DNA of 64,000 nucleotides. Origin: Phymatolithon calcareum. Lineage: Eukaryota > Rhodophyta > Florideophyceae > Hapalidiales. This document shows positions 32,757 through 44,350 of this stretch, one piece after another. Where the stretch lies: assembly GCA_977006965.1 (NCBI GenBank), contig OZ345353.1, forward strand, positions 3,968,001 through 4,032,000, in the 5' to 3' direction. The position numbers and the translations under genes are program-made. Position 1 is the stretch's first letter, and every line of letters begins with the position of its first letter. The notes beneath the pieces were generated by a model. That model saw only the letters and a program-made list of their open reading frames with translations. It ran no database searches and was not told the DNA's origin.

Positions 32757-35083
32757 ATGTCAGAAGAAGGCTCTCCCGACCCTTCCACATCCGGGAACCC
32801 CACTCCTGATGAGAATTTCGGCCCGGCATCGGCCGCAATGACAAAAGCACAGGCGTCGCAACGCTACGGCCGTCTCAAGAAATTGGCGAACTGCATCAAC
32901 GATGAGGATGACTTCTACAGTCAGTACCTTGGTGCCGCCGGCAAGATTCTGGACATCTACTCCGTCCCCAAGAACAAGGCTGCAACGCCGGCGGTAATGC
33001 CGGATCCCATGGATGTCTGTGAAACACTGTAAGCGTCTCAAATGCGCAGATGTGGCTGACAAGATTTGCACAATCGGTCAGCGGCGCAGGTTTCTCCTCA
33101 TGTCCCGAGTTGAGCGTAAAAACTCTCTGCAGGCAATGATGCAACCGGATGGCACGTTTATTTTCAACAGTCACCGTGTGTGTTACTGCTTTCAAATCAA
33201 TGCTCTATCATTTTCGAATAGTCTCATTGCGTCCGTCAAACAGTCACCGGCTTCTCGTGCTCCTTCGGCTCTAACTTACACCCCAAGGGAAGGACCAGCC
33301 GACTCCAGGAAGTTTGAAGTTGCCGTTTTCCTTCGCTGTTTATCCGAAACTATTGGCGGGGTAATGCCCGATAGTTCCGAAGTACTCCTACCTTACCATC
33401 GCAAGAAGGAGGTGTACAATGCGATCTGAAGGACAGGGCATCGGGTTCAATCTTTCCTCCCGTCTCTTCCTCGTACTTTCATCGGGTTTGGAAGGAGCTG
33501 GCATCGACTGTTAAGGTGCGCAAGCATCATCGATTTACAAAGTGCGATGACTGCGAGAGGTATCGGTCAAGGCTTGCTGCCGCTGGGCTAAATGAGGAAC
33601 GTGCCAAAAAGATCATGGAAGCAAAATCAAAGCACATTGATTTCGTCAGTCAAGAGCGTGAGGAATATGCTGTCAAGAGAAACTCTGTATCGCGATAGCC
33701 GTCTAAGTTCTGTTCTATCATTTTCGCTGGTGCTGATCAAAGTGCATACGGTATCCCGCACTTCGTCTACAACACCATAGACTTGCGTGGGGAATCCATG
33801 AAGGTCCGTCTTGTAGCCGTCAAGGAGCATCTTCAAATACCGAACATCTACGTATACTTGATGACACAAGAGTAGAAAAGCGATTCCAACCACACAATTG
33901 AGATTCTGCACCGGTTCATCACAGTGAAGTCTCGCTCGGTGACACTACCCACTGTCTTCTATATGCAAATGGCGATTGCACTCGTGAAAACAAGAACCGG
34001 TTTGTTTTCGGCTATTTTGAGCTTCTCATAGCCATGGGTGTATTCCTTGAGATTCACGTTTCATTCCTTCCCCTTGGGCACACCCATGAAGACGTTGATC
34101 AGGTGTTTTCACGCACCTCTCTTCGATTGCGCACCACGGCAGCACTCATAATTCCGCAACTGGCAGAGGAGATTGCTACTTCGTACACTCCGAGGCCTGT
34201 TGTTACCGAAATTCGGCAGGTCGCCAACGTTCGAGACCTCTTCCTTAACAGCGGTGTGCTGTTCCAACGTAATTCCTGGACTGATATGCTCTACTTCAAA
34301 CTCTACCGAGGAGCCGGTGAGCCCAGAAACGAGATCGAGCATTTTCGAACTGCCTGTTCTGCCAAGCTGAATGCCGTAGACGACTGGGAGCAATTTGACA
34401 ATGGCATTCCTTTCCTGAGGTTCGTACCGCATCTCGCCCGGACACCCGCCAACATTATTGAAACTCCACCACGTAAGGAGAGCGTCAACTCCCGTTTGGA
34501 AACATCACCCACTCGTATCGGAAACACATCTACAATGTATGAACTTTACGAGATGCGAGACCGCGTGTTCCGCGCCCGCGAAGAGCACTTGCATTGGTCC
34601 CTGTCAAGTACCATTGAGTGCAATGGGCACTTTCTGGCCTGCGAATCTCCACCTGTTCCACTATCCGATGATGAAGCCGACAATGCCATTCACACCGATC
34701 ATCTCGCTGACGGTTTCGATCACTCCTATTCCAAGGTAGATATGGTGGCGGTACGCACCGCGGCGAGCTCCGATGCCCAACCAGACTGCTCGGTGATCTG
34801 GATTGGGGAGGTGCAGAAAGCCCACAAAAATAGTTCTGGGCAAGTAACTGATTTGATGTTGCGGTGGTATGAAGCCTCGGGAGTTCATCAGCAATTCCTG
34901 TCCAAGGCCAAATACTATCCGTCCGTAAAAACTGTAAAGCGTGAAAGGACGGCGAAGAGAGTTCCGTGGATGGATGATGTATCCGCGCAATCAGTTTGCG
35001 TCAAATTTGATGCTCTCAAGAAGAACCACACCCTCAAATCGTATACAGTGAAGAAAATTCAGCAGTCTCTTCAGTCCATGTAA
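32757..35083 (+). pseudogene. DUF7869-type transposase-like gene (several frameshifts)
   Basis: Starts at ATG 32,757 with an acidic Ser/Pro N-terminus. The next frame (33,013-33,429) has CKRLKCADVADKICTIG and RVCYCFQINA. 33,516-33,698 carries KHHRFTKCDDCERYRSR. Near 33,730 is GADQSAYGIPHF, the first acidic box. Near 33,960-34,020 ENKNRFVFGYFELL follows a spot where the usual Q-x-D-N is lost to a one-base deletion. The last frame (34,034-35,083) has FLPLGHTHEDVDQVFSR and a long C-terminal region. Such proteins are common in protist and animal genomes and have an RNase H-like core (from memory). At least three frame changes make this a pseudogene unless short introns explain them. Confidence 0.65.
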
Positions 35084-35984
35084 ATCGTCAACTATTGTTC
35101 CATTTCTCCTACCTCTTTCTTTCAAATTAAGTAAACACCGATCTATGGACTTTCTAGTGCACATTCCGAATATCAGCAGAGTAAATTAAACGTTTGTATG
35201 GCAGAAAACACATATACGATATATCGGTTTTAAATCCTATAGCTTTCCGCAACTGATACATGGCAAGTGAACACGATCTTCATCAGAACAGCCGTAATAC
35301 AGAGTGCATAGTAAACCACGCTGTCTCCGGGCATTCCTTGTGCGACAAGTAAATGACCTCTCATCGTCGCCTTCAATTTAATTCAACCTCAATCAATAAA
35401 GGTATTGATCATCTGAATGTCCATTCAATAAAACCAGTTCCCCAGAAATAAATGACAATGGAAGGGTGTTGACAGAAATACGCTACACACATGAGGGTTC
35501 ACTTGAAGATCAACTCTTTTCTTCCAGAAGAGTCTTTTTGAAGTCTGGAGTACAAATAGAGTCAGTGGTACACTTTACTTGCCCTTCTTCAACGTTGCTT
35601 AAATTTCTGGTTGTTCTGTTTTCATCCATAGCCCAGAGTAGTGTCTGGGGAAGGCTTACAGAGTGCCTGTCTGCCAAAAACATTTATTGTTTCTAAACAC
35701 AAGATGGGGCTCAAAGTTTCTACTCAATACTGTCCTTTCCTCCAAATTGGTGTCATCACTCTTTTGCTCAACTCAATGTTAAGTTTGGCCCCACGTTCTC
35801 TCTCATACCCTCCTGTAGCCCGGTCTGGAGCGCGCAACCAGTTTATCACCTAACACCTATTTTGCCTAGCACTCCAGAGTGCTCAGAAATTCTCAAAGAA
35901 TGGTCCTTTACTACGGTAGATGAAAGACCCGCCACTCATGAAGCCTCGATGCCGTGTTTTCCTACATGAGGAGCTTACGACAGC
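35084..35984. other. No firm gene
   Basis: Short plus frames only (76 codons at 35,466-35,696; 70 codons at 35,641-35,853). Confidence 0.3.
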
Positions 35985-36390
35985 TCTCACCATACAGTAC
36001 TAGTAAGGATTTTGCATCTTATGCAAATGCACGGACGCCCAAGCACTGGTCCTTCAAAACTAAAGTCACGGAAAAAGAAAAAAGAAATTTTTGTTTTCTT
36101 TCCCAAACGAGAACACTTTTCCCAACATTTATTTCGCATAAATGTTTTGCGAGCAGACTGTAATTCAGTTACCGACAGTAGTTTTTGAATATATTTTTGT
36201 AACACCAAACTCCGACGACTTTTTCAACCTCTTAACGTAATTCAATTCTCAATGTTTTTACGTTTTCTGGTTCCACTGCTCTGCACAAGAAAGTCGGTAT
36301 AATATCTTCGACCAGTACCGCCGAAATAAAAAACAAAAGTTTCATACGCAAACCAAAATACTAAACGCATTTTGGAGGACATTGTTTTCT
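35985..36390 (-). repeat. Dispersed repeat, copy B (inverted relative to copy A)
   Basis: Reverse-complement match to 21,770-22,160, with shared landmarks and many substitutions. It keeps a 73-codon minus frame (35,987-36,208) whose start resembles the copy A frame. Confidence 0.6.
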
Positions 36391-38648
36391 GCCTCTAACT
36401 CGAAGACTATGGAAAATGCTCGCGTCTTTTTGCTACCCGATTCTTGACTCGCTATCTATTCTGATACAAATCCTGGGAGCTGTGGTTTCTATGCCTGGTG
36501 AGATTGACTAAGCTATTCGTGTAGAAATGCAGCTTGCTTACTGATCTAGCAATCCGTCCGATCCGATACAATTTTCACCCATTTTTGGATATAGTTTTTA
36601 CGAGGCTTTATATAAACGACTCATCATTGGATGGAGGTGTGCAGAAAGCGCTGAAAGAAAGGAAATGATTTTATATTGCTCTTGCAAAAACGACGGGATG
36701 GAAAGTAAAAAACTAATCTTCCTGATGAACGGAATTCATAGGTACATCAGTTTCTCACTGAATCTTAGTGCAGAAATTCGTATTTTGAAAAGGTGAAAGT
36801 TTATTTTTGACCTAAGAATAAATTTACGCTCACATTTGCCCCAAAACTAGACGTTGTTTAAGAAAGTTATCTGAAAATAAGATCCAATACCAGTTCCGTG
36901 GCTTCTTCAAAAACGCGGAACAAAAATATACGAACTGATATTTTGAATTGCAAAATCCACACAGATTCTGGATCATAACTCAGAAAGTGAGCGGATACAA
37001 AACCGATTGAAGAGGAAAAATTGAAATGTCTTTTCAAGATTTTACGAATGTTTTTAAAAAAATGATCCAAAAACGGTTTGAATGCTGGACGAATAGAGCA
37101 ATAGACTACGGTCCTTCCGAAAGTAACAATGCCTTTACAAAAGGTGCATTATCACAATCCGGTAATGGCATATGAGTAGAATTCAATAAAATATAATGAA
37201 TGTTTTGAGGAAATACTATGATGATCACGAAACATCTGTTGTGTTATGACACAGCTTTTACTGTCTCAACTCAGCTAAGGGGGCAGCTGATTTTCATCTG
37301 GCCAGAGAGTACCTTTATTTGCTGGCCATATGAAATCTAAGATTGGCACTTGGGCTGGACAGCTGCCATACACTACCGCTTGCTACGCCATCGTTCGTTA
37401 CATATTTCCCTCATAAATATTACTGACCTTTCTTCGGTGGAATTGCAAGCCAAATGGAGACTTTCGGTTGGATGATCGGGCTTTTGTGCTGCGAAAAATG
37501 GCGTAGCTATTATATTGTATCCAATTAGTGGAGCATGCGTGAACAATGCTGACTTTTAAGACCTGAAATCATTGAAAATAGAACTTTTAATTTGATTTGC
37601 CTTTATCAAAAACTGTTTGAAAAGCTGTATAGAGCGAAACAATTTCGCAAAACATCGGAAAGCAAGAAGTATCGAATATAGAGTCAAATCTATGACATTA
37701 AAAACTCTATAGCCAGTAAAAAGTTTCTTTTTTCCTGCTGTAACTGAGAAAAAGTGTAAAACTGCAAACGGGTGGCTTATTACAAGCAAAAAATCAGATA
37801 AAAATAAACAGTTTTTAATGTGACGTGCAAACTCGCCAACTGCAAGCCTGTCAAATCAGTTAATTTTTTGATTATTTTTTTAAAGGTTACTTTTACATGA
37901 CTAGTTCAAGATACCTTCACACAATGTTGCACGTGTTCTATCCTGTTCAACATCTCAGAAATAATTTGAATTTTTCTCCACAGACATGCTCAAGTAAATG
38001 CACTACTTTTCAATTGCCAAGAGGAAGCGAATTCTAGATGAATCCGTACCAACGTGTCCACTTGCTGTATCCGTCATGTGGCTGATTATAGTGCTAGGTT
38101 AGGAACCCCAGAATTTAAAATTCTCTGTAACTGGAAATCAAGGAACTCTCACGAACCGATGCAGACACACAGGTTTGACTTTATTGCGGAAACCTGCCGT
38201 TACGGTACTCAATATTACTGTAAAGTGGACATGATGTGAACGGATTTAAGAACTGTAGCGAAGCGGAGTGCTCACAGATCTGAAGCTTATCGTCATACGA
38301 CATGGGTCTCCTGGTCATTTTGTTAATTTCCTCTTTTCTTTCTCCATGAATATTTCAAGGCAAACAAATCCTGTGGTGTCACATGAAACGCGCGGACTGA
38401 TAGTTATTATTACTGCTATTCGTTCTCTCGAATTATGTGTCAAGATGATCCCCTCTCCGGAGGCTGTTTCCAGCCAAGAGTCCACTTCAAAATCAATGAA
38501 ATCGCACCTTCAACTTTAACTTCTTAGGCCCGTTTTACACGACACTACTCTAGCGTGAGGCGTGGTATTGTCGCCATGCGCCACGGCTCGGCGATTAAAA
38601 TGATGACCTACCGAGTTTGCATTGTCTACTGAAAGAGAGGAAACCGGT
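36391..38648. other. AT-rich stretch without a gene
   Basis: Over 2 kb with only frames below 85 codons; poly-A and poly-T runs are common. Nothing recognisable. Confidence 0.35.
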
Positions 38649-39083
38649 ATGACGCAATGTGCTACTAAGAAAGAACTCGTATTCAGACTTCTTCTGGATA
38701 TGACAAAGCAATTCATGGATGGTATTGCGACGTGGGCAAATTCCGTATTCTTCCAACAAACCATCGAGCAATTCATCCGAATATTTCGCGCTCCTGCTAT
38801 GGATGAGGTTTGCAGCTTTGAGAAAATCGATGGAACTTTGCACACAGAATGGAGGACCGCGAGATCTGACCCTGCTTCCTGTTTGTCCGACATTTCTCGT
38901 TTAATGGCAATTCTAGCGACAAGAGAAGTAGCTAAATCTGGTTTGCTGAAAACTGGAAGGGCAGTCGAGCGGAATTTGCTAGACGCAGGCATTTTGCGCG
39001 ATGCTTTCTGGGGCAATGTGGTGGAAAAGGAGTTTAATGATGCCAATAGTGTGGTATATTTGAATTTTGCGTCTGGCACTTGA
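38649..39083 (+). CDS. Hypothetical protein, 144 aa
   Basis: ATG at 38,649; helical, with ELVFRLLLDMTKQFMDGIA and LLDAGILRDAFWGNVVEKE. The opposite strand is also open (38,516-39,079), but the plus frame has the more protein-like composition. No family was recognised. It may be the tail of a larger decayed gene, since the frame is open upstream of the ATG. Confidence 0.35.
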   Translation: MTQCATKKELVFRLLLDMTKQFMDGIATWANSVFFQQTIEQFIRIFRAPAMDEVCSFEKIDGTLHTEWRTARSDPASCLSDISRLMAILATREVAKSGLLKTGRAVERNLLDAGILRDAFWGNVVEKEFNDANSVVYLNFASGT

Positions 39084-39369
39084 CGACCGCTCGATCAACG
39101 TCTCGAGTCTTTCGTTGTGCTACCGGACTAGAGTCAAGCTGAGAGATAAGTACTAAACGACGCCCTGGCTTTTTTCCCACCTTACAAGAATTAGACGGCA
39201 TTCGGGAAAAACAACAACGGCGACGATACATCGTTTAGTACATTTTTTTGGACATACCCGGAGTCTCGTCGCACACGCACGACTTAAAGCGCCCAGTCAT
39301 CCTGCTCTCCGCATTGTGCCGATTTGTTGGATTTAACTTTGAAACTAGCGCGGGAAGGACTGAGGTAAG

Positions 39370-39624
39370 ATGATGACAATGGGGGTGGACGAGGATGTGC
39401 GTCCGCGCGGAAGGAATAGAAAAGACAATAATTCTGGCCATTTTGAAGACACCGCTATTAGCATCGAAGCTGCTACTTCCGCGTCCGCATCCTCTATTAC
39501 CAGTACTGACGCCACTGTTGTGGATAAAACTAGAGGCGCACAAATATTGTACAACATGAAGGCAGAAATTGATAACAACCAATCTCAGCCGGAGCTCATC
39601 AGCGATGTGAGGCCGCAGAGCTGA
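39370..39624 (+). CDS. Hypothetical short frame, 84 aa
   Basis: Begins MMTMGVDEDVRPRGRN and is Ser/Thr/Ala-rich in the middle. It lies just before an integrase-like fragment in another frame. Possibly retroelement debris. Confidence 0.25.
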   Translation: MMTMGVDEDVRPRGRNRKDNNSGHFEDTAISIEAATSASASSITSTDATVVDKTRGAQILYNMKAEIDNNQSQPELISDVRPQS

Positions 39625-39720
39625 TCTTTGGAATCATGCTACAGAAACCTTTAAGTATCAACACTTGCTGCTCCTCGTCGATGACTACACCAAAACTGGA
39701 ATTTAGTGTCCCAGGTAAAA
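39610..39720 (+). pseudogene. Retroelement integrase core fragment
   Basis: A single plus frame reads ADLWNHATETFKYQHLLLLV and then DDYTKTGI. This matches the first acidic box and following strand of LTR-retrotransposon integrases. It ends about 20 bp before the left end of the pogo element, so pogo probably landed in retroelement debris. Confidence 0.5.
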
Positions 39721-39740
39721 TTCATTAGCAAAGGACTTTA

Positions 39741-41655
39741 CAGTAATACTCGAAAAGAAGCTCGCGGGAAGTGAGCAGCAACATTTTACAAAAATTGATG
39801 AAAGAACGCTGTAAATTTGTTTCACATTTTCTTTATTTCAATATTCAGGAACAAGGCCACAGTATTCCTCAGGGTGTTTTTCAACAATATCTTGCAAGTA
39901 ATCGAACAGCTGCTCCTTTTTCCACGTTCCATCTGTATCTAGTGCAAGACCACAACGTATCATAGCCTTGCGTACAATCGGAATACCGTTTTCATCCTGC
40001 ATGCTGTTCACCTTTTCCACGCATCGCACCGCGAGTTTCAAATAATATGTCTTACCAGGGTTGTTGAGTTTGCCGGAAGCACCTGGACCGGATGCCCAAT
40101 CTCCCTCTTCCATGCGCTGCAATTTCTCTGCCTCCCATTCCTCTCGCCATACAGCTTTGATTTTTTGAATAACAAAAGAATCCAAAGGCTGACACATATG
40201 CGTGCTGTTCGGTGGAAGATACCGAATCTTAGTGTTGATAGAGTTCAATGATTCCACCTGTTGCGGCGTTTCATTGTGACCAGAGCAATTGTCCATGAAC
40301 AAGGATCTCGTCCGACCAATAGGGTCACTTGAAATGGCTCGCGGTTCGTTTAACCACTGGTTGAAAACATTTTTGTCCATCCAACCCCTCGGCCCGGTTC
40401 TGTATGAAACACCGGGTACATTGTCAGGAACACCTAGTATGGGATAGTTTCGGTTCCTGTTGCGAAAAATCATAAATGGTGCTTCAATTTTGGCGTTCAC
40501 TCCTCCACTGATACGCAAAACCATAGTCATACCTTCCCCGCCTGAGACAACGTCCGCATAGTTCACTTTCTTGCATCCATACACTCCAAGAGAGTAATGG
40601 TCATCCATGTTAAAAATAAAGTGCGTCTCATCCATGTTCTCCACCATGTTCTCGTCCAGCACACCATCTGAAAATTCGCGCTCCAATTGGCCGAGATGAT
40701 GGGAAATCAACTTCTCGGTGTATATGTTATGGGCGTTGCACCGTTGCAAAGAGCCGGACTGCTTTCGTATGACGATGTTGCATCTGTTCATGAACGATTG
40801 GATCCAGTTGTCCGTCACATGTGTAATGATTGGGCGATGAGTACGATCGTCAAGGTCGGTTGACACGAATGGAGATGTGGGGTCGGAGAGTGTACGGAGT
40901 GCAATATGTTTCAAAAGCCGTCTGCTTAACTGGACACCAGCAGCGCTCAGTCTTTCAAATTCTTCCAGTAGGACAGAGTGTAAATAGTCCACCCATGCAT
41001 ATCGCTTTCTTCCACGACCAGTTAAAGCTTTGATAGGCACACGTCTTTGCGAAACTCCAATGGAACGTCTTGATTGGATGAACATAGCCTTATCCTCTGG
41101 TGTGGTCAGTTTTTGAAGATAAGATTGGCGACTGTTCCACCAACGGATTGCTTTCTTCCGATTGGCTCCATATGACTTCATATCCGTTACTCGGAAGATG
41201 GTTGGAAAGTGCTGCACAGTGCGAGCGCCAATTGCGTCATCACTTCCCGAGGTTTCGACCTCGTTAATCATCCATAGAATAACTGCCTTCCTTTGGGACT
41301 TAGTTGAAACAACCTGAGTCCTCCGACAAGAAGATGGGTGATGTTGATTGGTTGAGGGCGGTACATTGGTGGCAGAGTTGGACATTCTCGGTCTCAAACG
41401 AGCGGCGCTTTGCAAGATCGAGAGTATGGTGGAATGGTTGAGTGGGGCTATCTGCGACTCTCGGAAGAGATTTAGTCCTTATATGCTTTACTCATGCATA
41501 AGCGCAACAAGGCTTAACTAATGCATATTGATACATTCTATATGGAAAGTATATGAAAGTCAATATCATCCAATGATTCTGCACCATCATTTCTAAACAC
41601 AACAAGCTGCCTCTGGTGCTTCGAGGAGCAGCGCCGTTGGTCAATAGCATTACTG
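39741..41655 (-). mobile_element. Pogo-like Tc1/mariner DNA transposon, apparently intact
   Basis: Left end CAGTAATACT (39,741) and right end the complement of CAGTAATGCT (ending 41,655) form an imperfect 10-bp terminal inverted repeat. TA lies immediately outside each end (39,739-39,740 and 41,656-41,657), the expected duplicated target of this superfamily. The 1,915-bp element holds one gene. Pogo/Tigger ends typically start CAG (family knowledge). Confidence 0.75.
39838..41385 (-). CDS. Pogo-like transposase (DDE_1 endonuclease), intact
   Basis: First ATG is at 41,385, giving 515 residues without a stop. The N-terminus is Ser/Pro-rich, followed by a helix-turn-helix-like region (QRKAVILWMINEV). 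A second DNA-binding-like domain follows (residues about 120-220) with GRGRKRYAWVDYLH and NWIQSFMNRCNI. The catalytic acids are D252 in ENMDETHF, D365 in LFMDNCSGH and D402 in CQPLDSF, a D-D-D triad as in pogo transposases. All three are present and the frame is uninterrupted, so it may still be functional (inference). Confidence 0.85.
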   Translation of the reverse strand: MSNSATNVPPSTNQHHPSSCRRTQVVSTKSQRKAVILWMINEVETSGSDDAIGARTVQHFPTIFRVTDMKSYGANRKKAIRWWNSRQSYLQKLTTPEDKAMFIQSRRSIGVSQRRVPIKALTGRGRKRYAWVDYLHSVLLEEFERLSAAGVQLSRRLLKHIALRTLSDPTSPFVSTDLDDRTHRPIITHVTDNWIQSFMNRCNIVIRKQSGSLQRCNAHNIYTEKLISHHLGQLEREFSDGVLDENMVENMDETHFIFNMDDHYSLGVYGCKKVNYADVVSGGEGMTMVLRISGGVNAKIEAPFMIFRNRNRNYPILGVPDNVPGVSYRTGPRGWMDKNVFNQWLNEPRAISSDPIGRTRSLFMDNCSGHNETPQQVESLNSINTKIRYLPPNSTHMCQPLDSFVIQKIKAVWREEWEAEKLQRMEEGDWASGPGASGKLNNPGKTYYLKLAVRCVEKVNSMQDENGIPIVRKAMIRCGLALDTDGTWKKEQLFDYLQDIVEKHPEEYCGLVPEY

Positions 41656-41657
41656 TA

Positions 41658-42835
41658 AACGGGGCCTGTTTCGTGAAACGTTTTTTGTCATGACGCGTTA
41701 TCTTAAGAGCCAGCTTTCAGGAAGTCAGCATCTTCAAATTCTATCATTAGCGCCATTTTGTGTGTAAATTAAGAAAAAATTAGAAAAGGAAGGTTTTAGA
41801 CGTAAGCTATCCATCTGGCGACATTTTCAATGAGTGGCGTTTACCTGCGCTGACGCAATGTGACTGAGCATTTCCCGAACAACCCTCTTTGGATCTCGCG
41901 TATAGGACAAATTAATGTCTGTTTCGCCCCTGCCTAGAAGATTGAACCCGAGACCTCATGACACATCACTGCGCACAGATAACCGACTATCCAGATTCCC
42001 GGAATTTATGTGAGTCCATTCGGCTACCTTGTTTCAATGGGAGTTATGTTTCGTATATAAACTAAAGTGCTTCCAAGTAGATAATCTTGCAGCTTCTGTA
42101 AGATCTAACGTATTTTGGAGGAGGAGCCTATTGAAAGTTTCAGAGACAATTTTAATTTTGTAGGCGATATTTTTATTTATTTGGAAAAGTTCTCAGAGCT
42201 CATGGAGTATTACAACCCCTATAGGACCCCTCGCACAACTTACGATATGGTTATTCTTACAGTGCCGACCCTGGGACACTAAATTCCATTTTTGGTGTAG
42301 TGACATGGTCATGGAGATATTTTCAATCTGCGCTCTGGGGTTGTACCTCTAGATTCACAGCGCCACCGCGCAACACTAAAAGAAGAAACGGTTATATTCC
42401 CCAATGAGTAAAGTCAAGACGGGTTGTTCCATCAGTACGCCACCTATGGCAGTCGACTACCATAGGTGGCGCACTGGACGCTATTGCTGTAGAATGGCAG
42501 ACGTTTCGATTTATTGCTGAGGAGCAGGGCGGGTTATACCACATTTGCATAAGATTAGAGAGAGATTTTCACGAAGCTCGCAGAATTCGAAGTCCATGGG
42601 AGACTGTACTGTTTCTCGTTCTTGTTATCGGCCTACATCAGCTACAGACCACCATGTTGTAAAAGCATTGTTGGTTTACAGCTTGTCACACAGCATAATC
42701 GAAGCTGATAGACCATTCAGACCGTTCTTCTGTATGCACCAGTTATGCAGACGCAGACAAAAAGATATTATGAGCCTCACCTTGGCCAATTCGAACTCTA
42801 AAGGCCCCATAAAATACCCCGACTCCTCGCCAGTA
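41658..42835. other. No gene; contains a strong hairpin
   Basis: Only short frames. The 44-nt palindrome at 42,433-42,476 is the notable feature. A degenerate tRNA-like B box lies on the minus strand near 41,935-42,000. Confidence 0.35.
42433..42476. repeat. 44-nt near-perfect palindrome
   Basis: Arms contain CGCCACCTATGG and its complement around an AGTCGACT centre. Only a few positions mispair over 44 nt. It may be the junction of a foldback element or a cruciform; no open frame uses it. Confidence 0.7.
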
Positions 42836-43114
42836 TGTTGGACGTATGTCAGCTTGGAGCACTTTTCGCTGCATACTTCATTGTCTAAGGTCTGCTCTCG
42901 GTACATGTATACACGGGTCAAGTGGAATAACAAATTGCCTCAGAATATTCAATCAAGATGATTGTCAATTACACGTTTGAGAAAGATATGTGAATAGATC
43001 ATGATCCGAGCCGAATCTTCGGCCTGTATAGCGAGGATCCGAGGACACTAAAGTCAATAAACCAAGGAACAACTCTCAACTAGCAACATTTTCCAACCTC
43101 AACCTTCAACAATA
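42836..43114 (+). repeat. Candidate solo Copia LTR
   Basis: Starts TGTTGG and ends in a CAACAATA context. The pentamer CAGTA lies just before it (42,831-42,835) and again at 43,115-43,119, fitting a target duplication. It holds CAATAAACCAAGGAAC near 43,052-43,067, a motif shared with the LTR at 59,278. The end is TA instead of CA, so the right boundary is uncertain. Confidence 0.45.
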
Positions 43115-43342
43115 CAGTATTCCAGAGATTTCTCTACATGGATACGCAACGATAACTAGAAAAAATTAAAGGAGTCTCGGTAAAGGCCAATGCTAGGAAC
43201 ATAGCTTTCGTCCACAGCATGATGACTACATGAAAGTAATCGTAAGCTGCATCGTCAGCTATTCAGAACCCCTTCAAAATCCCGCATTCTTGCAGTTTTT
43301 TTAAAAAGGCCGCTACATCCGAACGCCGCAGTGTCCTGAGCG

Positions 43343-43865
43343 TTACCAGTACATGTCGCAGACATGTACATAAATTCCTAGTTTGCCTTGATAACGGCCT
43401 GTAATTGAATACTTTACATATCTTTTCGGTACCAAAAATTGCAAGGATAATAGTGGCATCTTAACTTGGTTTACAATTTCGTCCAGCACTCCATCACAGC
43501 TCTGCAGTGGGTTCGAACGATTTATTGACAATACGAACCCACGAGCCTGAGCGGATAGAATGTCCTCGTCGTCTAGCTTTAGATGTTTCATAGACACCAC
43601 TTCGTTCAAGGCGGTCAAACTGTCCACGAAAATTCGATAAACTGTTCTTCTCGCGATTTTGAACATCATAAATATATCTAGTCACGATGGCCGTGCGAGA
43701 ATCCGCAAATATAACAGCGAGACGAACATCAGCTGCGATACCTTCGTCAATGGAGAATTGAGCTTTCTTAACATTTCGGTTCAGCTTATCCAGACAAAAG
43801 CATAGCAAATTAAGAAGCGCTTCTTTCGAAAAGTACGGCGGATATCTTCTAGTAAAATGAAACAT
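43343..43865 (-). pseudogene. Harbinger-like transposase, N-terminal and first catalytic box
   Basis: The upstream frame (43,494-43,865) has SKEALLNLLCFCLDKLN and AVIFADSRTAI. The next (43,343-43,669) has FVDSLTALNEVVSM and SCDGVLDEIVNQVKMP, where G-x-L-D matches the first acidic box of DDE_Tnp_4 proteins. It ends with YVHVCDMYW. The rest of the core is missing. It is a separate lineage from the other three Harbinger-like sequences here. Confidence 0.55.
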
Positions 43866-44153
43866 ATAGTTTCAGCAAGGCTAATTGAAATCAGATGCTT
43901 CTTTGCTCGCATTTGCATGATGGAGTTGATCCCGTACTACGATCTAATAAATATAACAGTAGCTGCTTTCAATAACAGAAATAGTATAATCGTTTGTTCT
44001 TTGGAATGCTTTCGCTGAGCCCTCTTGCGCAGGGCATAGCGATGCACAAGAGCTACACTGGTGTGACAGCTTTCGCGTGAGGTTGTAGACGATTGATAAA
44101 CCGGCTTCAACCTCAAACGAAAGCTTCCTTGATAATGAACTGTAATCAAAGGT

Positions 44154-44350
44154 ATCAATGTTCCTCCGAGCTGCCCTTTTGACGACCGACGATCCCCATT
44201 TCTCGAGTAGTAAAGAGTACTCGGGCCAGCATCAATGTGCATCCCATCTGGATATCGGACGCCCTACGATCCCCGTTCCTCGAGTAGTGAGCAGTATTCG
44301 CGTCAGTATCAATGTGCCTTGCAGCTACCCTTCGGACGCTCCGTGATAGC
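44154..44350 (+). repeat. Tandem repeat, 77-bp unit, about 2.6 copies
   Basis: The landmark ATCAATG recurs at 44,154, 44,231 and 44,308, exactly 77 bp apart, with intervening GACGATCCCC and CTCGAGTAGT conserved. The period is not a multiple of three, so it is unlikely to be coding. Confidence 0.75.

Noticed and set aside
38516-39079. 187-codon minus frame opposite the 38,649 gene
   Set aside because: Serine-rich shadow without domain features; the plus frame is more plausible, though neither is recognised.
41935-42000. Minus-strand tRNA-like or SINE-like segment with GGGTTCAATC
   Set aside because: No complementary acceptor ends and no second copy seen in this window.
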